This document shows positions 35,287 to 43,461 of a DNA stretch of 64,000 nt, piece after piece. The notes under the pieces are model-generated. The model did no database searches. It had not been told where the DNA came from and worked only from the letters and a program-made list of their open reading frames with translations. Position 1 is the first letter of the stretch. Every line of letters begins with the position of its first letter. Position numbers and translations under genes: made by a program. Origin of the DNA: Olsenella sp. kh2p3 (lineage in GTDB: Bacteria > Actinomycetota > Coriobacteriia > Coriobacteriales > Atopobiaceae); NCBI GenBank assembly GCA_900119625.1, contig FPKD01000007.1:1-64000 (forward strand), written 5' to 3'.

Positions 35287-35590
35287 GTCTCCACCTCCAA
35301 AGTCGCGTCAGCGCATTGGAACATTTCCAAGAGCCCGTGGGCCGCTGTCGTGTACCTGTTATAGCCGCACTTATTATCTGCATGATAATAAATAGGATTC
35401 TGGGAGATGAACGAACAGTGGAACCGTCAGCGGTCAAATAGAAACGCAGGCGGGAAAAGCGCCACAAGGCTTAGGCCGATGGGGTTCTCGCGAGTAACCT
35501 TGCATCGTAAGCCGGGGTTCTGTAGGGTCACAAAGGGGTATTAGTGCTCACGGGAAGAGCCCGAAGCAGGCAAGACGGGGGGTTGATGGC
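35287..35590. other. 304-bp regulatory region between ROK-like gene and HAD gene
   Basis: No coding region seen. It holds two palindromes, at 35316-35330 (TTGGAA-CAT-TTCCAA) and 35371-35391, and a TATAAC hexamer on the minus strand at 35363-35358 that could be the -10 of the ROK-PTS operon. No strong promoter was found for the HAD gene. Confidence 0.5.
35371..35391. promoter_or_regulatory. 21-bp AT-rich palindrome, likely ROK operator
   Basis: TTATTATC-TGCAT-GATAATAA has perfect 8-bp arms. AT-rich palindromes of this spacing are typical of NagC/XylR-type (ROK) operators. It lies 85 bp upstream of the ROK-like gene, just upstream of its possible -10 element. Confidence 0.55.
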
Positions 35591-36352
35591 ATGATCAAGG
35601 CAGTTCTCTTCGACCTCGACGACACCCTGCTCGACATCAACTTCACCGCATTCATGACGCGTTACGTGGCGGGGCTCTCCGGGCTTCTCGGCGACATCTC
35701 GCGCACGCCGGCGCCGCTCATGGGCGTCCCCTTCACCAGGGGCTACCTTGCCATGGAGGACCGCGACCGTTCTGATGACCTCACCAACCACCAACTCTTT
35801 ATCAATAAGGTCCATGCGCTCACCGGCATTCCCATGGATGATCCCGCAATTGCAGATGCCATTGACTGCTACGAGCGCGAGTTTGTGCCAGCCATGCGTG
35901 GAGGCATAGTTGCGGCGCGCCCCCAGCGCGGCGGGCGACAGGCAGTTGACGTGGTGCATGAGCTTGGCCTCACCTGCGCACTGGCGACAAACCCCGCCTT
36001 TTCGGAGGCTTGCGTCGAGGCGCGCATGGGCTGGGCAAACGTCTCGCCCGAGGACTTCGTACGTATCTCGAACTGGGACAACGCCTACAGGCTCAAGCCA
36101 AACGCCCGCTTCTACCAGGAGTTTGTGAACTCGCTGGGTCTCACGTGCGACGAGTGCCTTATGGTTGGCAATGACTCGCGTCGCGACTTCGCCCGCCCCG
36201 ACTGCGGACTGCGCACCATCTACGTTGGCCATGCGTGGCCGCGCCGCGCCGTGTGGCACGGGCCCATGTCTCGTCTTGCCCGCGAGCTTCCCAACATCAT
36301 CCGGAGGTTTGACGGCGAGGAGACCAACAAGCGTGACATGGCCTCGCTCTAG
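35591..36352 (+). CDS. HAD-superfamily hydrolase
   Basis: 253-residue phosphatase of the haloacid dehalogenase superfamily. Motif I DLDDTLLD (residues 8-15), motif II threonine-type ALATNPAFSEA, the Lys in YRLKPNARFY and motif IV MVGNDSRRDF are in order; the cap is helical (subfamily I). Substrate unknown. It precedes the cysteine desulfidase gene by 57 bp on the same strand. Confidence 0.85.
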   Translation: MIKAVLFDLDDTLLDINFTAFMTRYVAGLSGLLGDISRTPAPLMGVPFTRGYLAMEDRDRSDDLTNHQLFINKVHALTGIPMDDPAIADAIDCYEREFVPAMRGGIVAARPQRGGRQAVDVVHELGLTCALATNPAFSEACVEARMGWANVSPEDFVRISNWDNAYRLKPNARFYQEFVNSLGLTCDECLMVGNDSRRDFARPDCGLRTIYVGHAWPRRAVWHGPMSRLARELPNIIRRFDGEETNKRDMASL

Positions 36353-36409
36353 CGCTACCGTTTCCTCCAACCGCGCGCAGAGCCGCGCACGACAACGGCT
36401 GGAGGGCCC

Positions 36410-37717
36410 ATGGATCGCAGCACCTACGACACCTATCTCGACATCCTAAGGCGTGAGCTTGTGTGCGCCCTTGGCTGCACAGAGCCCATCGCCGTAGCCT
36501 ACGTGGCCGCCCTCTCGCGCGACGCGCTGGGCGCCATGCCGGAGCACCTCGAGGTCTCCTGCAGCGGCAACATCATCAAGAACGTAAAGAGCGTGACGGT
36601 GCCCAACTCGGGTGACCAGCGCGGCATTGAGGCCGCGGCTACGCTTGGTGCCGTCGGTGGTGACGCCACGCGAGCGCTCGAGGTGCTCGAGGGCGTGGGC
36701 GAGGAGGACCGCCAGCGCACACGCGAGCTTGTCTCGGCGGGATTCTGCTCGGTCTCTCTCGCCGAGGGCGTGCCCAATCTCTACGTTCGCGCGGTTGCCA
36801 CGGGTCAAGGCCACACTGGCGTGGCCTGCGTCGCCGGCAGGCACACCAACGTGGTCGAGCTCTCGCGCGACGGGCAGACCGTCAGCGTCGACGGCGTTAC
36901 GGCAAACGAGCAGGACACCTGCAGTAGCGACGGCGAGCCGGAGGAGCCGGGTCTCTCGTCCCTCTCGCTGGAGGGAATCTGGGAGTTTGTGCATGAGGTT
37001 GACGTCGAGGACATTCGCGAGATGGTCGAGCGCCAGGTGGAGCTCAACGGCGCCATTTCGGACGAGGGACTCTCGGGTGACTGGGGCGCGCGCATTGGGA
37101 AGACGCTCCTGCTCACACGGCCGGATGACATCTCGTGCCGCGCGCGGGCGGCCGCAGCGGCCGGCTCAGACGCGCGTATGAGCGGCTGCGCCATGCCCGT
37201 GGTCATCAACTGCGGGAGCGGCAACCAAGGCATCACCTGCTCGCTGCCAGTGGCGGAGTACGCCAAGTACCTGCGCGTTCCCCACGACGAGATGCTGCGA
37301 GCGGTGGCGCTCTCGGACCTCACGGCCATCCACGCCAAGCGCTTCATTGGCGAGCTCTCGGCGTTCTGCGGTGCCGTGACCGCGGCAACCGGCGCTGGAG
37401 CGGCCGTGTGCTACCTGCGCGGAGGTTCCTTTGGGCAGTACCAGGCAACCATCGCAAACACGCTGGCAAACGTGGGCGGCATCGTGTGCGACGGTGCCAA
37501 GCCCAGCTGTGCGGCAAAGATTGCGGCAGCGGTGGACGCGGCGATTCTCGGCTGCGACATGGCGCTGGCCAACGTGGACTTTAGGCCTGGCGAGGGGCTT
37601 ATCGGCGAGACGGCCGAGGAGACCATCCGTTCGATGGGCTACGTGGGCCGCGTTGGCATGCACCCCACCGATGTCGAGATCTTGAACATCATGATTGGCA
37701 AGACCATCTGCTCATGA
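36410..37717 (+). CDS. L-cysteine desulfidase / serine dehydratase-like (UPF0597)
   Basis: 435-residue enzyme of the UPF0597/CyuA family, which breaks L-cysteine (in some relatives L-serine) into pyruvate, ammonia and sulfide using a [4Fe-4S] cluster. Cluster and active-site cysteines are visible in CALGCTEP (near 20-27), CSGNIIKN and NCGSGNQGITCSLPV (near 270). The C-terminal segment GYVGRVGMHPTDVEILNIMIGKTIC is typical. Start ATG at 36410 follows GGAGGGCCC. The stop codon TGA lies inside the left arm of hairpin copy 3. Confidence 0.88.
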   Translation: MDRSTYDTYLDILRRELVCALGCTEPIAVAYVAALSRDALGAMPEHLEVSCSGNIIKNVKSVTVPNSGDQRGIEAAATLGAVGGDATRALEVLEGVGEEDRQRTRELVSAGFCSVSLAEGVPNLYVRAVATGQGHTGVACVAGRHTNVVELSRDGQTVSVDGVTANEQDTCSSDGEPEEPGLSSLSLEGIWEFVHEVDVEDIREMVERQVELNGAISDEGLSGDWGARIGKTLLLTRPDDISCRARAAAAAGSDARMSGCAMPVVINCGSGNQGITCSLPVAEYAKYLRVPHDEMLRAVALSDLTAIHAKRFIGELSAFCGAVTAATGAGAAVCYLRGGSFGQYQATIANTLANVGGIVCDGAKPSCAAKIAAAVDAAILGCDMALANVDFRPGEGLIGETAEETIRSMGYVGRVGMHPTDVEILNIMIGKTICS

Positions 37718-37744
37718 GACAAAGGGAAACTCCCTTTGTCTCAT
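37714..37744. repeat. 31-bp perfect hairpin element, copy 3 (loop AAC)
   Basis: Arms ATGAGACAAAGGGA and TCCCTTTGTCTCAT. The left arm supplies the TGA stop of the desulfidase (37715-37717) and the right arm overlaps the TGA stop of the convergent HMA gene (37743-37741). It separates two convergent genes exactly, so it probably acts as a bidirectional transcript end. Confidence 0.92.
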
Positions 37745-38124
37745 TCAACGCCCACCAGGCGATAGCCGGCCTCCTCGACTACCTTGCGGTATGCGTTCTC
37801 GTCGATGGGTGACTTCGAGCGAACATGCGCACGACCGCCCACAAGCGAGACCGTGGCCCAGGTGCCGTCGATGGAATCGAGTGCGCGGGTGACATTCTCA
37901 ACGCAGTGCTCGCAGCTCATGCCCCCGATCTCGAGGTCGGCCTGGTAGGGGTAGTGGCTCTCGTCTTTGTCGTCAATCGTGCGCGCGCGGAACTGCTTGC
38001 CCGCGGACTTCTTGGCGCCGCTGCAGCAATCGCGCGTGCCCGTTGCCGTGCCGACAAAGCGGCGGATGGCAATGACGAGAATCGCGACGACGGCGAGGAT
38101 AAGAATGATGTCGATTGGCTTCAC
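37741..38124 (-). CDS. membrane-anchored heavy-metal-associated (HMA) protein
   Basis: 127-residue protein. A single membrane helix (residues 5-22) anchors it, a Cys pair (DCCSG, 32-34) follows, and residues 62-127 form an HMA domain with the metal-binding GGMSCEHC motif (Cys 71 and 74). It resembles CopZ-type copper chaperones, which are normally soluble. No copper ATPase or regulator lies beside it. The additional CC site near the membrane may hand metal over or receive it. Confidence 0.85.
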   Translation of the reverse strand: MKPIDIILILAVVAILVIAIRRFVGTATGTRDCCSGAKKSAGKQFRARTIDDKDESHYPYQADLEIGGMSCEHCVENVTRALDSIDGTWATVSLVGGRAHVRSKSPIDENAYRKVVEEAGYRLVGVE

Positions 38125-38256
38125 GGGGTGCCTCCTCCTGGCGCAGAACGTTGCTTCTGGGCGTACGTCTGCGCAACCATTAGTTAACCAAGGGCAACTA
38201 TATCACTGAGAAGGGCGTAGGCACTCCCCCGCCGGTTCATTTACTCCCATCGTTGC

Positions 38257-38338
38257 GGAGTTTAGCTCCTTTTCTTAAACGTCATCCGCATTTGCGCAGG
38301 TCACAGTAAACGGTTTTAAGAAAAGGAGCTGGAGTCCG
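38257..38338 (+). repeat. long hairpin with CGCAGGT loop core (element P2)
   Basis: Arms 38264-38279 and 38315-38330 pair perfectly (16 bp), with weaker pairing outside to 38257 and 38338. The loop contains CATTTGCGCAGGTC. The stem reads AGCTCCTTTTCTTAA where P1 (16167-16243) has AGCTCCATTTCTTAA, and the opposite arms change to match. Confidence 0.85.
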
Positions 38339-38419
38339 ATGGAGGCGCTGGGGCGACTGCGCCGGCAATGTGCCTATGGCGGCAAAGTAGCGCTGGAGGC
38401 TAGCTTTTTTACGCCGTAG

Positions 38420-38556
38420 CTGCGATAACCGGCCTTCCGGCGAGGAATTGGCGCCTAAGCCGAAATCTCGTACGCACTTGCTGCTAAAACCGGCCTTCCG
38501 GCGGCAAAATGCCGCCGGAACAGGGTTTTTTAGACGAAATGTCCGCTAAAACCGGT
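38420..38556 (+). repeat. tandem 60-bp repeats with CTAAAACCGG motif
   Basis: GCTGCGATAACCGGCCTTCC at 38420, GCTGCTAAAACCGGCCTTCC at 38480 and CCGCTAAAACCGG at 38543 recur at 60-63 bp. Units 1 and 3 are preceded by a TTTTTTA run (38405 and 38525). Confidence 0.75.
38496..38520. terminator. GC hairpin downstream of rnhA
   Basis: TTCCGGCGGC-AAAAT-GCCGCCGGAA is a perfect 10-bp stem. On the plus strand it is followed by CAGGGTTTTTT; on the minus strand by GGCCGGTTTT. It lies 92 bp past the rnhA stop and is the likely end of the polA-rnhA transcript. Confidence 0.65.
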
Positions 38557-38612
38557 CCCCCAGCGTCACGCGAGTCACGCCCCGTCGCCATACAGGCCGC
38601 CCAGCCTCGCGC

Positions 38613-39098
38613 CTACACGTCAGCGTCCGAGAAGCCCTCGTCATCCACGAGCGCATCCCCGTCTGCCGCCGTTGTGGCAAGCTCGTCGCACCGCTCGTTG
38701 AGGTCGTGGCCCGCATGGCCCTTCACCCACACAAAGCTCACGTCGTGCGGAGCCATGGCCGCAAGCAGGCGGTTCCACAGGTCGACGTTCTTCACCGGCT
38801 GCTTCTGCGAGGTCTTCCAGCCGCGACGAATCCAGCCGTCAATCCAGTGGTCGTTGAAGGCCTTCACCACGTACTGGGAGTCGGAGTGCAGCTCGACGCT
38901 GCACGGCCTGGTGAGCGCCTCCAGCGCGGCAATAGCGCCCATGAGCTCCATGCGGTTGTTCGTCGTGCGCTGATACCCCTGAGAGAGCTCGCGCTTGTGC
39001 GTCTGACCTGCAGGATCGGTATAGAGGAGCACCGCCCCAAAGCCGCCCGGACCGGGGTTTCCCCGGGAGGAGCCGTCGGAGTACGCCACTACGCGCAT
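38613..39098 (-). CDS. rnhA: ribonuclease HI
   Basis: 161-residue RNase H type 1, cutting RNA in RNA-DNA hybrids. The catalytic D-E-D-D residues are in [15 protein letters not shown] (Asp), [14 protein letters not shown] (Glu), LHSDSQYV (Asp) and CDELAT (Asp). ATG at 39098 follows AAGGACAACGC; a GTG at 39116 would add six residues. It is 27 bp downstream of polA, so both are probably cotranscribed; both remove RNA primers. Confidence 0.93.
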   Translation of the reverse strand: MRVVAYSDGSSRGNPGPGGFGAVLLYTDPAGQTHKRELSQGYQRTTNNRMELMGAIAALEALTRPCSVELHSDSQYVVKAFNDHWIDGWIRRGWKTSQKQPVKNVDLWNRLLAAMAPHDVSFVWVKGHAGHDLNERCDELATTAADGDALVDDEGFSDADV

Positions 39099-39125
39099 GC
39101 GTTGTCCTTGCGCCACGCTGCCCCC

Positions 39126-41858
39126 TTATTTCGCGTCTGCCCACGTGGCACCGGAGGAGACCTCGGCAATGAGCGGCACCTTGAGCTGCGCCACGCCCTC
39201 CATGGTCTCCTTTACCAGCGTGGATGCCGCATCAATCTCGTCAACGGGCACCTCGAGGTCCAGCTCGTCGTGGATCTGCAGCACAAGCTTCGACTTGAGG
39301 CCCTCCTCGGCCAGGCGCTTCTCGACGCGAACCATGGCAATCTTGATGATGTCTGCCGCCGTGCCCTGCATGGGGTGGTTCATCGCCGTGCGCTCGCCAA
39401 AGGCCACCAGCTGCTTGTTCCTCTGCTGGAACTCGCGGATGTGCCGCTTGCGGCCATACATGGTGATGGCGTAGCCGTGCTCGTGCGCAAAGGCGACGGA
39501 CTGGTCGAGGTAGGCGCGAACGCCGGGATATGCCTCGAAGTAGCGGTCGATCATCTGCTGCGCCTCGGCGCGCGGAATCTTGAGCGAGGTGGCAAGGCCG
39601 TACGCCTGCTGCCCGTAGACAATGCCAAAGTTAACGGCCTTGGCGCGGCTGCGCAGCTGAGGCGTGACCTCCTCGACGGGAACGCCAAAGACGCGCGCAG
39701 CGGTTGCGGCGTGGAAGTCTGCACCCTCGTTGAACGCCGCAATCAGGTGCTCGTCACCGGAGAGGTGCGCAAGCAGCCTCAGCTCGATCTGCGAGTAGTC
39801 GCAGGCGAGAAACACGGAGCCCTCGGGTACCGTGAAGGCAGTGCGCACGCGATGCCCCAGCTCAGAGCGGGTGGGGATGTTCTGCAGGTTAGGATCGGAG
39901 CTCGACAGGCGCCCCGTAGCGGCCACTGTCTGGTTGAACGTGGTGTGAATGCGGTGGTCCCCCCTGATGAGCGCCGGCAGCGCGTCGAGGTAGGTCGACT
40001 TGATCTTGGCGCGCTCGCGGTACTCCAGTACCTTGGCGACCAGCTCGTCGGTCTGGGAGAGGTCGGCGAGGACCTTGGCGTTGGTCGAGTAGAAGCCCCG
40101 CTTGGTGCGCTTCATGCCAAACGTGGGCAGCTTGCGCACGTCGAAGAGGATGTGCGAGAGCTGCTGCGGGGAGTCGATGTTGAAGTCCTCCCCCGCCATG
40201 GCGTGGATGTCCGAGACCATCTGGTCTATCTCGGCTCCCAGCTCGGCGGACTGGCGGGCGAGAATCGCAGGGTCAACGGAGAGGCCCACGCGCTCCATCT
40301 GCGCAAGTACCGGCAAGAGTGGCATCTCAATCTTGTACATGACATCCGCGGACCCATCGTCGATAAGACGCTGCGCGAGCACCGGCACCAGCAGGCGCGA
40401 GGCAACTGCCTCGACGGCAGCAGCGGAGGCAGCGTCCTCCTCCGGGAGTGCGGACGAGAGGAACTGCTCAGCCAGACCACGCACCTCGAAGGACGAGCGG
40501 TCTGATTCCAGCAGGTAGGCAGCCACACCCACGTCGAAGATGCGCTCCGGTGACACGCTTCCGGCAGTCATGGTCTCGGGAAGCGACGAGTCGACCGGCG
40601 AAAGGCGATGGAAGAGTGCCTTGACGTCGCCTGCCGCCACGTGCCCCTCGGCAAAGGCAAGCTTGAGCGCCGCATCCGCCGCGTCGCCGGCAAAGCGCAG
40701 AAGCACGTCGTCGGCAACGGAAACCCAAAGCGTGTAGCCCTGAGAGAACAGCGTTCCCGCTGACGGGTCCTCCTCGACGGCACAGCCAATCCAGCCCCCG
40801 GCCCTGACGGCGTCCTTGAGCGCAGAAGCAGCGGCGTCGCCCTCGAGCGGCTTGGGCACCGTTACGGTTGCAGGAGCGGGTTCGCTGGCCTTAGGGACAT
40901 CGACAGACTTCGCAGCCACAACGCGTCCAGAGTCCCCGCCAAGGCGAGCAAGCCTGCCTGTAAGCCCCGTGAACCCAAGCGCCGAGAAGGCCTTGGTGAC
41001 CTCTGCCGGGTCGAAGGTGGGGAACTTTGCGTCGGAAAGCTCGATGTCGATGGGGGCGTCAGTGCGGATGGTCGCAATCTCGCGAGAGAGCAGGGCATCG
41101 TCGATGTGTGCTCTGAGGTTCTCGCCCATCTTGCCCTTGACCTCGTCCGCATGGGCAATGACCTCGTCGAGGTTGCCGTACTGGACGATGAGGGCAGCCG
41201 CCTTCTTGGGGCCGATGCCCGGCACGCCCGGGATGTTGTCCGACGTGTCGCCCTTGAGGCCGTAGAAGTCCGGCACCAGCTCGGGCGTGATGCCGTGATA
41301 GAGGTCGTCGACGCTCTCGGGCGTCATGATCTGGACCTCCGAGACACCCTTCTTGGTGGAGACGATCTTCACGTGCTCCGTGGCAAGCTGGTACATGTCG
41401 CGGTCGCCGGTGAAGAGCAGCATCTCGTAACCCGCAGCCTCCCCGCGGCGCGCGAGGGTGCCCAGGATGTCGTCGCCCTCCCAGCCCTCGAGCTCGCAGA
41501 CAGGCACGTCGAGCGTGCGCAGCAGGTCCTTCACCATGGGGAACTGCTCGTGGAGCGCCTCGTCCATGGGCGGGCGCTGTGCCTTGTACTGCGGGAGCTT
41601 CTCCATGCGCACCTTTGGCTTGCCCTTGTCGAAGGCGCAGATGATGCCGTCGGGATGGAACGTCTCGACCATCTTGATAAACATGTTGAAGAACCCAAAG
41701 AGGGCGTTTGTCGAGCGTCCGTCCGGTGCCGTCATGGGCTGCATGATGGCGTGGTACGCGCGGTGCATGAGCGAGTTGCCGTCGATGACGGCTATGGTTC
41801 GGCGCGCGGCGTCCGTCTTGGCAGCCGTGGCCGTGGTTGTCTCCTCGGTTTCTGACAT
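39126..41858 (-). CDS. polA: DNA polymerase I
   Basis: 910-residue enzyme. Residues 1-310 form the 5'-3' nuclease (VIDGNSLMHRAYHA, GVPGIGPKKAAALI). Residues about 335-510 occupy the proofreading position, but its catalytic motifs are gone: the usual DxE is IGCAVEEDP and the Exo II NxxxD is replaced by AAGDVKALFHR, so 3'-5' proofreading is probably absent. The polymerase domain is intact: motif A DYSQIELRLL near 686, motif B RAKAVNFGIVYG near 739, motif C QIHDELDLEVP near 861. It fills gaps in repair and removes primers. ATG at 41858 follows GAGAGGGGACAGGCTC. Confidence 0.95.
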   Translation of the reverse strand: MSETEETTTATAAKTDAARRTIAVIDGNSLMHRAYHAIMQPMTAPDGRSTNALFGFFNMFIKMVETFHPDGIICAFDKGKPKVRMEKLPQYKAQRPPMDEALHEQFPMVKDLLRTLDVPVCELEGWEGDDILGTLARRGEAAGYEMLLFTGDRDMYQLATEHVKIVSTKKGVSEVQIMTPESVDDLYHGITPELVPDFYGLKGDTSDNIPGVPGIGPKKAAALIVQYGNLDEVIAHADEVKGKMGENLRAHIDDALLSREIATIRTDAPIDIELSDAKFPTFDPAEVTKAFSALGFTGLTGRLARLGGDSGRVVAAKSVDVPKASEPAPATVTVPKPLEGDAAASALKDAVRAGGWIGCAVEEDPSAGTLFSQGYTLWVSVADDVLLRFAGDAADAALKLAFAEGHVAAGDVKALFHRLSPVDSSLPETMTAGSVSPERIFDVGVAAYLLESDRSSFEVRGLAEQFLSSALPEEDAASAAAVEAVASRLLVPVLAQRLIDDGSADVMYKIEMPLLPVLAQMERVGLSVDPAILARQSAELGAEIDQMVSDIHAMAGEDFNIDSPQQLSHILFDVRKLPTFGMKRTKRGFYSTNAKVLADLSQTDELVAKVLEYRERAKIKSTYLDALPALIRGDHRIHTTFNQTVAATGRLSSSDPNLQNIPTRSELGHRVRTAFTVPEGSVFLACDYSQIELRLLAHLSGDEHLIAAFNEGADFHAATAARVFGVPVEEVTPQLRSRAKAVNFGIVYGQQAYGLATSLKIPRAEAQQMIDRYFEAYPGVRAYLDQSVAFAHEHGYAITMYGRKRHIREFQQRNKQLVAFGERTAMNHPMQGTAADIIKIAMVRVEKRLAEEGLKSKLVLQIHDELDLEVPVDEIDAASTLVKETMEGVAQLKVPLIAEVSSGATWADAK

Positions 41859-41920
41859 GAGCCTGTCCCCTCTCGTGTTGACCCATTCATTCTACCGGGG
41901 AGCCGGACGGAATTGTCCGC

Positions 41921-41959
41921 GGCGGGCGGATGTGCGAGAGGTGCCCACAGCCGCCCGCC
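41921..41959 (-). terminator. GC-rich hairpin after the UxaA operon
   Basis: GGCGGGCGG and CCGCCCGCC form a perfect 9-bp stem around a 21-nt loop, 22 bp downstream of the dehydratase stop. No T tract follows. Confidence 0.45.
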
Positions 41960-41980
41960 TTGCAAATGGCAGACAGCAGC

Positions 41981-43153
41981 TTACGAGAAGGAGCAGGTGC
42001 CCCAAAGCTCCATGTTGTGATATAGGGAGAAGTCGTCGAAGCCAAGCCGCTCGGAAACCGTCTGCTCACCAGAGCAAACCCTGTCAAGCAGCCCCAGCAG
42101 GCGCTTCCCCTCCTCTCGGATGCTCCTGCCCTGCGTAATCACGCCCGAAGCGTCGAAGTCTATGTTCTCCCCCATGGACTTGAAGGTTTCGTCGTTGCCG
42201 GTCACCTTGATCACCGGGGCCAATGCGCAACCCGTAGGCGTTCCCCTGCCAGACGAGAATATGACCACCTGGGCCCCGCCGGCGACCATGCCCGAGACTG
42301 ACTCGATGTCATATCCGGGCGTATCCATGATGACGAGGCCAGCACGGTCTGGGCGTGCACCGTATTCGATGACCTGTTGAATCATCGACGTCCCGCCCTT
42401 GCTAATGCCGCCGAGCGCCTTCTCTTCGAGCGTGCTGAGGCCTCCTCGCATGTTCCCGGGAGACGGGTTTGCGCCACGAACGTCGACCCCAGATTCAACA
42501 AGGTCGTGCTCGAGGGTCCCCACGAGACGAAGAATGTCATCGCGCACCTTGGGGGTGGCCGCACGGCGAGCAAGGATGTGCTCGGTTCCGATAAGCTCGG
42601 TGGTCTCCCCCAGAAGCACCGTTCCGCCCGCGCCAACCACGGCGTCACTCACATAACCGATGGTTGGGTTGGCGGCGATGCCGCTCGTGGCGTCCGAGCC
42701 CCCGCAGTTGGTCCCAAGGACCAGGTCCCCCAGCCCCATCTCGGACGGAGTTACCTTCTCTGCGCGCTCCACCAGCTCTTTTACCAGCGTGCGACCCTTC
42801 TCTACCGCCGCGCTGGAACCGCCCTCCTCCTGGATCGTGATGTCATAGACCGGCTTGTCCGAGAGGCTCCTCATGCGTTGAGCCAGTTCGTGGGGACGCA
42901 TGGTCTCGCACCCAAGGCCAACCACGACCGTTCCAAAGACGTTGGGGTTCTGCGAGAGGTTCACCAGGCAGCGCGACATCATCTCGGCGCTTTTCCCAAG
43001 CTGGCCGCAGCCCTTTGCGTTGCGAAGTGACACCGCACCAGGGATGCCCTTCGCTATGAGGTCGGCAACATGATTCGCGCAGCCGACGCTCGAGAGCACC
43101 AGCACATAGTTGCGGACGCCGTACCTGCCATCGGGTCGCACATAGCCCATCAT
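41981..43153 (-). CDS. UxaA-family dehydratase, large (C-terminal) subunit
   Basis: 390-residue protein matching the C-terminal domain of altronate/galactarate dehydratases (UxaA/GarD). Typical segments: GYVRPDGRYGVRNYVLVLSSVGCANHVA, NAKGCGQLG, GTNCGGSDATSGIAANPTIGYVSD, and IFSSGRGTPTGCALAPVIKVTGN. The cysteines fit an iron- or manganese-dependent active site. It removes water from a sugar acid to give a 2-keto-3-deoxy acid. Its start overlaps the small subunit stop by 4 nt. The two-gene layout is also that of sulfolactate sulfo-lyase SuyAB, so the substrate class is not certain. Confidence 0.85.
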   Translation of the reverse strand: MMGYVRPDGRYGVRNYVLVLSSVGCANHVADLIAKGIPGAVSLRNAKGCGQLGKSAEMMSRCLVNLSQNPNVFGTVVVGLGCETMRPHELAQRMRSLSDKPVYDITIQEEGGSSAAVEKGRTLVKELVERAEKVTPSEMGLGDLVLGTNCGGSDATSGIAANPTIGYVSDAVVGAGGTVLLGETTELIGTEHILARRAATPKVRDDILRLVGTLEHDLVESGVDVRGANPSPGNMRGGLSTLEEKALGGISKGGTSMIQQVIEYGARPDRAGLVIMDTPGYDIESVSGMVAGGAQVVIFSSGRGTPTGCALAPVIKVTGNDETFKSMGENIDFDASGVITQGRSIREEGKRLLGLLDRVCSGEQTVSERLGFDDFSLYHNMELWGTCSFS

Positions 43154-43461
43154 TTGCCAACACCCACCTTTGCGCTCACGAGGTTGTGAACGTGCACGTA
43201 GTCGCCACGGGTTATTGCCGAGCTCGTAGTCCCAATGACCTCACCGTATTTAGTGAGGCGCTCGCCTGCCCCCAGGTCCCTGAGCGCCACCTTGTGGAAA
43301 CGGGGAATATCGGCACGCGCTGCCACCGTGTCGACGACGGCACCGTCCGTATCCCTCACTTCTATCTGGTCGTCCTTCGACGCCGGTCCAAGAAGACAGG
43401 CAACGTCATCGTGCTCGTTCAGCCGGAGTGCGGGCACGCAGGAACTCGTGTCACCACTCAT
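43150..43461 (-). CDS. UxaA-family dehydratase, small (SAF-domain) subunit
   Basis: 103-residue SAF-fold subunit corresponding to the N-terminal domain of UxaA (RFHKVALRDLGAGERLTKYGEVIG, then DYVHVHNLVSAKVG). It helps bind the substrate for the large subunit encoded downstream. It is translationally coupled on both sides by 4-nt overlaps, with the membrane protein gene before it and the large subunit after it. Confidence 0.85.
   Translation of the reverse strand: MSGDTSSCVPALRLNEHDDVACLLGPASKDDQIEVRDTDGAVVDTVAARADIPRFHKVALRDLGAGERLTKYGEVIGTTSSAITRGDYVHVHNLVSAKVGVGK

Larger units (their letters stand above)
38125..38612. other. 488-bp gene-free stretch rich in repeats
   Basis: No coding region seen. 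It holds hairpin P2 (38257-38338), tandem 60-bp repeats (38420-38556) and a terminator-like stem (38496-38520). Confidence 0.8.
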
